DNA from: Chrysochromulina parva
Lineage: Eukaryota > Haptophyta > Prymnesiales > Chrysochromulinaceae
Assembly (NCBI GenBank): GCA_002887195.1
Contig: PJAB01000562.1
Coordinates: forward strand, 1-23,761
Direction: 5' to 3'
DNA length: 23,761 nt
The notes below the pieces were generated by a model. The model saw only the letters and a program-made list of their open reading frames with translations, did no database searches and was not told where the DNA came from. Position numbers and translations under genes: made by a program. Below are positions 1 through 9,499 of the stretch, one piece after another. The stretch's first letter is position 1, and the number at the start of each line of letters is the position of its first letter.

Positions 1-89
1 GATCGTGTGCGGGTGCCCATCGCGGTGTGCTGAGCTTCGGCCATTTTTTCGGGCGCGAGGGCCTCTTGGACGAGAGTCTCTGGTCTCGT

Positions 90-120
90 GATCCCCATCT
101 TTTAGAAAAAAGAGGGGATC
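90..120. repeat. Inverted repeat with 13-bp arms
   Basis: GATCCCC (90-96), one unpaired A, and TCTTTT (98-103) pair with AAAAGA (108-113) and GGGGATC (114-120) around a 4-nt loop. The arms match perfectly apart from the bulged A. It sits about 270 bp past the stop codon of the minus-strand HMG-box gene. It could be a transcript 3'-end structure or a remnant of a small element; the sequence does not decide. Confidence 0.6.
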
Positions 121-249
121 GGCCCATCGGCCCATACGCTTAGAGCTAGCCCGCCGGGGCGTGTGAGTTAGTGTGAGTTACATTTGTGGATGGTCACAGT
201 GCCACTGTACCCAAGTGGCGACCCATATTAAGAGTACAAGAGCGACGCA

Positions 250-283
250 GGCTATAACGAGCCGACGTCTACGTCTTATAGCC
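250..283. repeat. Nested inverted repeat
   Basis: GGCTATAA (250-257) pairs with TTATAGCC (276-283). Inside it, GACGT (264-268) pairs with ACGTC (271-275) around a 2-nt turn, leaving six unpaired bases on the left side only. The result is a 13-bp imperfect hairpin about 100 bp downstream of the HMG-box gene stop. Function is unknown. Confidence 0.5.
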
Positions 284-385
284 GCCCGGCTGGCCGGCTC
301 GGAACCGTACGGCTGAACGTCGACGCGCCCGCGGCCCGTTCGATTTCGCCCGTCGCCATGCTCAAACCGCGCTCGTGTCTCCTCC

Positions 386-1006
386 CTACATCACGGGCTG
401 CTCGGCCATCTGCTTGAAGCGAATCTTAGACGCCTCGTCAAGGACCTTCCAGTCGGCGCCAAGCGCGGACAGCACAGCCGAGTACTTGAAGGCATTACCC
501 ATGGACGCCTTCAACTGCTCCGTCTTGGCCGACCGCTTCTCCGCGCAGAAGTGCAGATACGCCGAGAGCTTTTTGGGGCCGGTGCTCTTCCGCGCGCGCG
601 TCGTACCGCCGCCGCGCTTGATAGAGGCGTTGTCCGGGTTGGACGCAAAGGCCGCATCGTACCGTGACTTATCTGACTTGGCCATTGATGTGAATTTGGC
701 CTTAGTGGCATCAGGCAGTGCCTTCCACTCGGTGCCCAGCTGAGACATGACGGCAACCTGCTTGAACTCCGCTCCCAGTTTGGCCTTGAGCTGCTGCGTC
801 ACCATCGGCCGCCGCTCCTGGCAAAAGTGCATGTATGAGCTCATCGCAGGCTTGATCTCGTTGCCCTTCGCGTCGGTGGGCTTTGCCATCATCTCGATTG
901 TGACCGAGGGGCTGCGCGCGCAAGCCACTGGGCCTCGTGGCACTCGAGTGTGTGCCAAAAAGGCGTGCGCCATCCCGAGCATGGATAGAAGCATAAACGT
1001 GCGCAT
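386..1006 (-). CDS. Plastid-targeted protein with two HMG boxes
   Basis: This is a 206-residue intronless reading frame starting at the first Met (1006). Residues 1-15 form a short hydrophobic signal peptide ending AHA, followed by Phe16 (AHA|FLA). That matches the signal-peptide/Phe+1 junction of plastid precursors in algae with red-type complex plastids. A basic, Ser/Thr-containing stretch to about residue 40 (VTIEMMA) looks like the transit peptide and its processing region. HMG box 1 spans about 52-120, with SSYMHFCQERRP, the LGTEWKAL turn and the KSRY end of helix 3. Box 2 spans about 144-203 (LSAYLHFCAEKR, LGADWKVLD) and its helix 3 is cut short by the stop. Known of the family: HMG boxes bend DNA without strong sequence preference. 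I infer a plastid nucleoid architectural protein. A nuclear HMGB-like protein is the alternative if the leader is misread. Confidence 0.85.
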   Translation of the reverse strand: MRTFMLLSMLGMAHAFLAHTRVPRGPVACARSPSVTIEMMAKPTDAKGNEIKPAMSSYMHFCQERRPMVTQQLKAKLGAEFKQVAVMSQLGTEWKALPDATKAKFTSMAKSDKSRYDAAFASNPDNASIKRGGGTTRARKSTGPKKLSAYLHFCAEKRSAKTEQLKASMGNAFKYSAVLSALGADWKVLDEASKIRFKQMAEQPVM

Positions 1007-1130
1007 TGATGTCGGGGACGCGTGACCTCTCGTTTGATGAAGAAAAATGCAGATGGACTGTTCAACTCAACGCGAAACCCATTTTGGTTTACTTCGGCAC
1101 AGCTGCTCACCTCTGGCGCAACGCCGCAAC

Positions 1131-1201
1131 CTACAGAGTACATGTACATGCAGTACAAACAGTTCAGTTAGTAAAAGAGTACACACTACTCTCGCGCTCA
1201 C
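1131..1201 (-). other. Possible terminal intron of the giant gene
   Basis: On the minus strand a GTGAGC donor begins at 1201 and overlaps the apparent stop of the long frame (TGA 1200-1198). A perfect TACTAAC branch-point-like heptamer lies at 1173-1167 and a CTGTAG acceptor ends at 1131, 37 nt past the branch A. Splicing would keep the frame open (AG|G) and add about 20 residues, rich in Arg and Lys, ending at a TGA at 1069-1067. Without transcript data, this and the unspliced end at 1198 are both possible. Confidence 0.35.
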
Positions 1202-4200
1202 CTCTCGCCCTGGTAGACGGCCCGTGTGTGCTGACGTGCCCCGTTGCCGCACACCGAGCGACGGAGCACGGGCGGTAGTTTCTGCAAGTAGGGGTTGTCA
1301 CCCATCGCCGCGCCTAACGCGCCGGGGTCGACGCTCGAGGGTAACGCGCCCACCGAAGCGCTCGCGCGGAGCGCTGCTTTCCGGGCGGATATGAGCGCCG
1401 TGTCGGAGGTGAGGGGGCGCGCCAGCTGCATCATGGATGGCACGCTCGCGCCGGCGCCGCCAGCATACTGGTGCGCTCTGCCCGGGCTCAGCTGCGTGTC
1501 TGCGCCCCCCACACCCCCGCGGGCGGGGCTCAGCGTGCGCTGCCCCAAACTCGGAGATCGCGCTGCCACGTGCCGCTCGCTCATCTCGTGCAAGTCAGAG
1601 CGCGCGATCATGCTTACGTACTCGAGTGCCACGCCGTGGCCGTCTTTCAGCTCAGGTCCGCCGGCGCCGTCTCGAGCGCCGTCGGGCTGAGCCTTCCAGC
1701 TCAGGTCGGCCGGCGGCGAGGTCGGCTGCCGAGGCGGCGCCGTGGCACTCGAGCGGGGCGCTGCCCCACCGGTATGCGCGTGGAGCTGCCGCGCCGACAC
1801 ACTGAGCTCAAGGCTCACGGAGCTCGCGCTGCCGCCGAGCGCCGTGCTCAGCACAGCGCTCCGCACGTTCTTCGTTGGTGACTCACTCGCCGCATACCGC
1901 GCCTTCTCGTCCGAGGCTGCCACCACGAGCGACGCGAGGGCGGCCTCCGCTGCGAGGCGCTCGGCCTCCGCCGTCGTCGCGAGCGTCTCGTGCGTCGTCG
2001 TGAGCGCCTCGAGCGCTGCGCCCGGGCTCGTGCCAACGGCCACCAGCCCGTCGGGCGGTTTCGCGTCGCGCAGTGGCCAGCCGGCGGGCGAGCCTCTGTC
2101 GCGCCTCAGCTGGTTGGTCTTCCGGTCGCGCGTCAGAGGGCTACCGCTCAGCCGGTCTCCGAAGGCGTCGTCAGTGTAGCTGCCTCCAAGGAAGCTTCCA
2201 CCGGTGCCGATGCCGGTGCCGGTGCCGCTACCGCTGCCTTTGACCTCGAAGAAGACGCCGTCGCGGGCGCCGCCCGTGCCGCTTGCGGCGGCGGCGCTGG
2301 CCGCCTTCGCCGCCGCGTCGGCGAGCGACGCGGCGGCCTCGCGCACGCGCGGCTCGGCGTGCTCGAGCAGAACTGGCAGGTGAAGCAGCCGGTCGCCAAA
2401 GACGCTCACGGCGGCGCCAAGGCCTCTAGTGGCCGCCGCGAGGGCCTCAGGGGTGCGTGCGAGCGGCGGCAGCGGCGGCGGAAACGGCGCGCGGCGCAGC
2501 GCCGCGAGCGTCTGAGCGCCGACGTGGGCGCTCGCGAGCGCGCTAAAGAGCGGATCGTCGCCGTGCACTCGGCGAAGGGTCTCGAGGAGTCCGTGGGCAG
2601 CGGAGCGGATTGGCCCCTCGGGATGCTCCACCAGCTTGCCGAGCAGCCCACTCATCCCATGCAGCGGCATGCACTCGGGCCCGAGCATGCTCAGCGCCGT
2701 CTTGAGCGCATGCAGACCGTCCACGGCGGCGCGCATCGCGGCCACAGTGGCTGTGGGCTCGGGGCCGAGCGCGATCCGAACCGAGATCGCCTGGTTGGTG
2801 GGCGGTCCTCCGAGGCGCGATTTCGGTTTCGGATCGCCGCCCTCGGCCTTAGCCGGCGACGAGGGTGGCTGTGCTGAGGCGCCGCCCGCTTTCGGCGGCG
2901 TTGCTTCGGGCGGCCGTTGGCGCGGCCTGGGTACTGCGACGGGGCTCATAGGGAGCCCAACGGTCGAGAGTGCGCCTGGCGGCAACGGCAGCTTGCGTAG
3001 GTTCTCCAGCACACTCTGCGCCGCGTCACGCACAGCGGCGTCGTCGTGCTGGAGCATCCCAATGACCATCGGTGTGAGCTGCTCGCCCCGCGCGCTTCCA
3101 CGCGCGTCCGCGCCAGTGGGTGAGGCGAGCGCAGTTGGTGTCCAAGGCCGTGCGTCACCGCCGCCCTGGCCGGCGCTCACTAGCCGGCGCGCGTGCGGCG
3201 AGTGCACCTGTGGGAAAGCGGCCGCGTACGCCTTCCCAGCCGACCGTACCTCAGCCGAGGAGTTGAGCCCATGGGTGCAGCTCGCGCTCGGGGGCGAGAA
3301 GGGCGCGAGGGAATTGTTGACGCGCACCGGCCTCTCGGCTCCGCTCAGCCCGTGGTGATCCAGCTGCTCCTCCATCCAAGCGCGGTAAAAGTCGGGCACA
3401 CGCGAGCCCGCGCGCGCGGGCCCGACTGCACACTGCAGCTCGTAGGCCGCCTCGGCCGCCGCCAGAACTGTGCTCGAGATGGGTGCAAGCGACGGTGGCG
3501 CGGGCGGCATGGCTACATTGCCCTCGCTCGCAAGCACGGCCGCCGTCGCTGCCGAGATGATACGCGCCGCGTGCTCCTCGTTGTAACTACCCGCGGGCAC
3601 CGACCCCTCGAAGCCATGGAGCGTTGCTTTCACGGAGGCTACTAGCCGAGCATCGACGCCGTACGCCGCCGCGATCGCCGCGACCGACGCCGCATCAGCG
3701 TCTTGGCTAGGCGCGGCTGGCGGCGCAACGACCGCGTGGGGCACCAGATCGACGGGCCCTCCCTTCTTATCGCTTGGAGCGAGCACACGAAGGTGGGCGG
3801 TTGTGAGAGGCATCGGTGGGGCTCTTGGTGCGGCCGGGGTAGTCGCTCGTGGCGCGGGCAGGCCAGCGATCCCGAGCGGCACCGTCTTAGCCTCGCTGAC
3901 CTGCGAGCGGAGCGCTTCATTCTCGTGGGTGAGCTGTGACACCTCCTTGCGCAGATTGCCCACCTGCGACGCAAGTGCGGCCGCTTTGCTTCCGGCCTCG
4001 AGTGCAGACGCCTTGGCGACCTCCTTCGCCGCTTCCGCCGCCGCCGCCGCTTCCTTGGCTGCGATCGCGTCCGCACGCGCCTCTGCCAGCCGAAACTGGA
4101 GCAGTTGAGCACTGCGCTCCTGCTCTGCCTTGACAGCGGCTGCCACCGCCCGCTCCACCTGCTCGTGAGCGGCCGTATCGAGGCCCGTTGGCGTGCGCGC

Positions 4201-5419
4201 GATGTTCCCACTCCACGAGGAGATCATCATAGGGGGTGGTGAGACGGTCGACTCGCGCCCTCCGCCCTCGCCAGCAAGCCGAGGCCCAAGACTAGTCTCC
4301 GACGAGAACGGCGGTGCAGCGCCGCCGCCGCCGCCGCAGGTGCCTCCTGCCTTCAGGGAGCCGCGAGCTTGGAGCGTGCCGCGGCTACCCGACCTGGCAG
4401 GTGACGCACTCGAGAGCTCCGCGGCTGGCTTACTTGCCGCCGCCTCGGCCGCTGCTGCCGCTAGCTCGAGGGCGCCATCGACGCGCGGGTATTGCGGGGC
4501 GCCCGGGTGGGGCAGACGCATGCCGCGCCGAGAGGAGGGCGTGAAGCGCGAGGTCTCATAATCGGTCTCGTCATGGGCCGCGCTGCCCTCCGCCGCCAAA
4601 CCGTTGGCCACGCTGAGGGTGGGTGGCTCGGCGGGTGCACTAGACTCAAGCAGGTCCCTGTTGGAGGTGCCTGCAGGGAGGCCCCGTTGAAGGCTGCCGC
4701 TGCGCTGTGTCGCGAGCGTCGCGATCGACTCCGGAGGCAGGGAGATCGCCGTGTCAGGCTTCTCTGGCCTGGGCAGGTTCGTCGGAGAGGCGGGTGGCAC
4801 TGTGGCCCGGCCCGCTGACACGACGGTTGCGGTGGCCCGAGGCAGCTGATCGCTTGGCGTTAGCCCCCCGTTCACATCCCCAGCCCTAGCTGCTGCCTCC
4901 AGCCTCTGCACCTTCGATTCAAGTTTCGTCAGCCTCTCTTCGGAGGACGAGAGCTCGAACCTCTCAACTGGGTTCAGCTCTCCCGCAGCTTGCTTTCGCC
5001 TGAGCTCAGCCACACGCGAGTGCACCGCTGTCGCCTCTTTTCGTGTGGTCGCCGCCTCCGCCGCCGCCGCCGCTCCTGCTGCAGCTCCGCCGCCGCCACC
5101 GCCGCCGCCACCGGCCTTGACTGATGTGGAAGCAAGCTGCTGCGGCCGGCCCGTCGCCCCCGTCACCGCTGAGGGCGTTGAGTCGGGGGGCGGCTGGTAA
5201 GCCTCTTCCTCTTCCTCCTCGAATGTCGACATCGCCTCAACGTACGAAGCGCCTCGCACAAGGCTGGTCGTGCGCGGCGGCGCGGCGTGGCGCGGCGCCG
5301 AGGCGCTGCCCGCTGCACCCTGAGCTCCAACCTCCTCTGCCACTGCCCCTACTCGCTTGGGTGGTGTCTGCTGGCGCCCCGCGCTCGCCGCGCCAGCGAG
5401 CAAAGGGGGCTTGCCAGCC

Positions 5420-5490
<71 letters not shown>

Positions 5491-8400
5491 TCCACCTCCA
5501 CCTCCCGATCCTCCTCCTCCTCCGCCGGCCTTTTGCTGCCCAGGGACTTGCGTCACGATGCGGCCCGATCCCGCTTGCCTCATAATGACCTCGTAGTCTG
5601 GATCCTGAGGCGGCATGTCTTTCCGTACGACCGGACGGGCGACGCCGCTGGTCAAGTATTCTGAAGGAGCGCCTGCCGCCCGTGGCGCCGGGCCAGCTGC
5701 CCCGCGAGCCTCGATCTCATCAGTCATCTTGCCGCCCGTCAGCGAGCTCGTCATTCGGGCAGGTTCGTCATCGGCCCGGTCCCCGTCGATCTTGTGCGCC
5801 ACCGCTGCGCCCCGTTCTCGGACCGGCTTGGCCATAGATGCAGGGGGGCCTTGGGGCGCAGGAGATACGCCCCGATCCCGCGCCTCTCGCTCGATGCGTC
5901 GCTGTGTCTCCTCTGAGCGTGTAGGGCTCGCTCGGCCGCCCATGAGCTCCTCCTGATGCGTCGATGGTACCGCGTCTCCATGTCCCCGCCTTTCCATCGC
6001 GGACGGCACCGCCGTGTACCGCCTGTCCAACTCGACGTCGACAGCGCCCTTGACGACAGCGTCCTTGACGGCAGCGTCCTTGACGCCGCTCTCCCCTCGG
6101 GAGGGCTGCGGTCTCGGAAGTGCTGCGTTCTCGCCCCGAACCCTGCCAGAGCTGTGGGAAGTTGGTGCGGACGGCCGGTCTACATCGGCGCCGAGTGCGC
6201 CTGCATCGACAGAGTCTCTACTGGTGCGCCTATCCAAAGATACGCCACTGCCGCCACCTCGTCCGCGGTCGTTATCACGCCCGCGTTCATCGCCAGGGTC
6301 GTACTCGACGTACTCCTCGCGCAGGTCGCTACGGTCGGCGCGGTCGGCGCGGTCGGCGCGGTCGGCGCGGTCGGCGCGGTCGGCGCGGTCGGCGCGCTCG
6401 GGGCGCTCGATTCGCTCGGGGCGGCCTTCACGTGAGCTACCGGCATGAGAGCCACCTTCGCGGGAGCGCGCACGTCCAGATTCGTCAAAGTGCTCACTGT
6501 AGGACGATTTGAAGCCCGAGGACGCGCCTGCGCTCATGAAAGCCTTGGCCTGCTGCTGCTTGAGCTCATCCTCTTCCTCTTGGTACCGTTCCACCATGCC
6601 ACTCCTGGCCGCGCTGAAGGAGTTGCCGCGCGGCGGAGGCGGCGGGGCGTCTCTGACGACCTCGACGATCTCCGGAGGCCGGTTGCGCAGCTCGTCAATT
6701 TCATCGAGGGCTTGATCCAGTCGGCGATGCAGCATGTCAGCACGCGTCTTGTCGGACATCGCCGTCCTGCTCATCGACAGAATGAGGGCCTTGAGCACCA
6801 CACGGTCGCGCAAGTTATCCGCACGCGCGAGCTTGGCCGCCTTCTTTGCTCGGAACGCCTCGCCCTGGGAGAGAACGATCTCCTCGCGCATCGCCTCGAT
6901 CTGCTTGTGCAGCGCGTCCACGTCGCTGCTCAGCTTCTGCTTCTCCTTGGCGCCTGTGGACATCACAGACGCCGCGAGCACTGCCTCGCCCGCGGGCGCG
7001 AATCCCGGCTTGGCCTTCTTCGGTTCGCGTGCCAACGCCGCCGCCAACGCCTCGCCCGCCGCCTCCGTGGCCGCGAGCGCTGCGTCGAGATCCTTCTGTG
7101 CCTTCGCGAGCTCCACTCTCAGCCGCTTCTCCTCGTCGCTCTCGTACGGGTCCGTCTGGCTCGCGCTCGCCCCCGAAGGTGCCTTCGGCGGCGGCGGTGC
7201 GGGTTGGGCTCTTCGGTTGGCTTCTTCGAGCTCGTCCAGCCGCCGCTTGAGCGTCCCGATCTCATCCGCCCGGTCGTTCGCCACCTTCTGCTGGCGCTCC
7301 CCGAACTCGACCGCCTTCGTGCGCTCCTCCTCAAGCGTCTTCATGCGCGCCTCGGCATGCGCACTACGCGCCTCGCTGGCCCGTAGCGCCGTAACCACTC
7401 GCTTCTGGACGCGCATCGCAACACCGGAAAAGTGGGCCTCCGCCGCCGCGACGGCAGCGCTGATCCGAGATTGCGCATCCGCCGCCGCCGCCTCGACGCC
7501 ATCAGAGAGCGTGATCTGCGCTCTCTTCATCGCGGCCGCGCGCTGCCACTCCATCGCCGCGCGCTCCTCGGCGCTCAGCCCACCGCCTTTGGGCAGCGGC
7601 GCCGGCGGTGGGATCGCATCGAGCTTCTTCTGGAGTTGGTCGCGATCATGCGCAGCCTTATCTCGCTCCATCAGAGCCTCCTTGAGCTCCTTTTGCAGCA
7701 AATTGACCTGCGCTTCGAGGCCATCGAGGCGCGAACGCATCGCTGGCGAGATGACCTCCTTGGCCGCCGCCGCTGCGAGTGCCTCCACGAGCGCCGCCTT
7801 GAGCTGGTCGATCTCCGCCTGCAGCTCCACCGCGCGCGCCTCGGCCGCCGCGGCCGCCTCGACGCCCGCATCCGCAGCGGCCGCGAGACGCTTCTCGGCG
7901 GCGCTCAGTTCCTTTTGGAGGCGGTTGATCTCGAGCTTGCGGTTCTCAGACTCGCCGGCGACTCGCGCGAGCGAGCCTTGCGCTTTGGCCAACTCCTCGT
8001 TGGCCTCAAACTCCTTTTGGATGGCAGCCTTGAGCTTCCGTCCCTCCTCCTCGAGCAGCTTGCCCATCTTCTCGATCTCCTTCTTGGTACCGGTCGTCGC
8101 GGCCTGGATCTCGTTCATCTGAATCGCAATCTCGGCAAGCCGGCGCCCCAAGTCCTCCTTTTCTTTGAGTGCCAATCGGAGCTTCGCTTGCTCCGGCCCT
8201 ACTGCCGCCTTCATGTCAGCAATCGTCACATCGAGTGCGCGGATCTTCTCCTTGAGCTCATTGCCGATCTTGCCGTGCAGCTCCATCGCCTGCGTGGCGT
8301 TAGTCTGCAGCCCGAGGAGCAAGTCGTCGAGCTGCATGCGTCCCCTTTGAATGAGCAGCTCCGCGTCGAAGTCCGTCTTGCCTTTGAAGGCTGCACGCTG

Positions 8401-9267
8401 CTGCTTCGCAGTCTCGTCCTCAGCATCGTCCTCGTTCGCCACAGGGTTGGAGAGCGCATCCTCTATGTCAGCCGCCGCCGCATCGAGCCAATCCACCAGG
8501 CCGCCGAGCATAGCGTCGCGTTCGCCCTGTCGTTCGTAGGTGCTGAACACAAGCTTATTGACGTCAACGTCGTTCTGCTCCCGATCGGACTTGCGCTTCA
8601 GCTCGGCAGCTGCGGCTGCCTCGAGCTCCGCCGCCTTCATCGTCTCCGCCGAGGCGCCCAGCGCGCTCGCAGCGGCGGCGGTGAGTGCAGCCGCTGGCGC
8701 ATCGCCACGCGTTGCCGCCTCGGCTGCTGCGGCCATCACCTCGCGTTCGAGCGGCGCAAGCACGCCATAATGGCCGCGGGCGAGCGCCTTGGTGATGGCC
8801 TCGCGGATCACGCGCAGCTTGTCCTCGGAGGCGGTGTCGCGCTGCATAAGCTGCATTTCAATGGCGTTCACGCCGGCCTCGAAGCGTTTGAAAGGTTCGA
8901 TCAGCCGGATCTCGATCGGATTGAGCGAGCCTAGGATGTACTCGAGCTCCCGGACAAAGTTGCGGCCCTCTTCCTTGGCCGGCTGGCCGTCAATCTTATC
9001 GAGAACATTTTCGAGCCGGCGGAGCGCATCGAGCGTAGAGGTGGTGCGCATTTCTACGGCCATGCTCACCATGCTTGCCGCCGTACTCACCTTGCCCCAC
9101 CGGCCAAGTGCCTTCTTGTTGCCCTTAAGCGAAGCCAGCGCCAGCTTGCCGGAGCCGCTCCGCTGGTGCTTCAGTAGGAGCTCATTAGCCGCCTCCTGGC
9201 GCACCGCGCCATCGTGCATGGCTTTGGTTGCATGTGGCGACAAGTCGGTCGGCAACACTATCGTCAT
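1198..9267 (-). CDS. Giant low-complexity/coiled-coil scaffold-like protein (2,689 aa)
   Basis: I do not recognise the family. One uninterrupted frame of 2,689 codons starts at Met 9267. Residues 1-200 look helical and non-repetitive and may be a folded N-terminal domain. Long coiled coils fill about 300-553, 563-690, 707-745 and 773-873. A charged disordered stretch follows, with a run of seven RAD-type triplets near 958-979 and a poly-Gly tract near 1246-1284. A short coiled coil lies near 1400-1463 and a zipper-like one near 1700-1797. The last third is Ala/Pro/Ser-rich with three HEAT/ARM-like helical segments near 2060-2095, 2206-2243 and 2295-2328, each with a VR(D/E)AA- or IRSAA-type core. 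No membrane segment or signal peptide is seen. A large cytoskeletal or centrosomal/basal-body scaffold would fit but is inference. The 3' end may be extended by an intron (1131-1201). Confidence 0.8.
5425..5490. repeat. (GCC)22 trinucleotide microsatellite coding for poly-Gly
   Basis: Twenty-two uninterrupted GCC units on the plus strand, read as GGC glycine codons in the minus-strand giant gene (residues about 1260-1282). Flanking CCT/CCG units (5491-5528) extend the glycine tract with one Ser. The purity of the GCC run suggests slippage. Length is likely to vary between strains. Confidence 0.95.
6332..6394. repeat. Seven perfect copies of a 9-bp tandem repeat
   Basis: The unit CGGTCGGCG is repeated seven times without change on the plus strand. 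In the minus-strand giant gene it encodes alternating Arg/Ala/Asp triplets (about residues 958-979), continued by degenerate ERPER and SD-type units on both sides. It is a coding minisatellite giving a regular mixed-charge helix-prone segment. Confidence 0.95.
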
Positions 9268-9499
9268 CCCGGGGCCGGCTTGACGCCGCCCTCGCTAGCC
9301 TCTCCCGACGAGCACGGGCCGATGAAACGTCCGGTCCATGTGCAAACATGCACTGCAAATTCACGTTCACGTTCAGGACTGCATCTTGCTTGCCAACACC
9401 AGCTCGCCGGGAGGCTAGGCTTCAGGACACTCTGACATAGACGCTGACACGACACTCGCCTCTTTGGGCTCTCTTTGAACACTCTTTGTGGAGCGCCGC
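9268..9499. other. 232-bp intergenic spacer
   Basis: This separates the start of the giant gene (9267, minus) from the stop of the next minus-strand gene (9500). It should hold the giant gene's 5' UTR and promoter. A small TTCACG repeat lies near 9360-9373. I see no TATA-like sequence or other recognisable element. Confidence 0.5.

Larger units (their letters stand above)
1..385. other. Gene-free left flank, 3' side of the HMG-box gene
   Basis: I see no credible coding exon here. The stretch lies downstream of the minus-strand HMG-box gene and holds two inverted repeats (90-120 and 250-283), a tandem CGGCCCAT pair near 119-134 and a tandem GTGTGAGTTA pair near 160-179. No polyadenylation consensus stands out. 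The neighbouring gene to the left lies outside the window. Confidence 0.6.

Noticed and set aside
1138..1147. GTACATGTAC perfect palindrome
   Set aside because: Ten base pairs in a noncoding stretch is within chance expectation for a window of this size, and it is not linked to any promoter feature I can name.
5357..5596. Plus-strand poly-Pro and poly-Ala frames
   Set aside because: They are translations of the GCC array in other frames; the array belongs to the poly-Gly tract of the minus-strand giant gene.
6734..8122. Long plus-strand open frames (462, 500 and others) opposite the giant gene
   Set aside because: They are antisense to codon-biased coding DNA in which stop codons are rare on both strands. 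Their Ser/Arg/Ala-rich or Leu/Arg-rich composition mirrors the coiled-coil codons, and no domain is seen.
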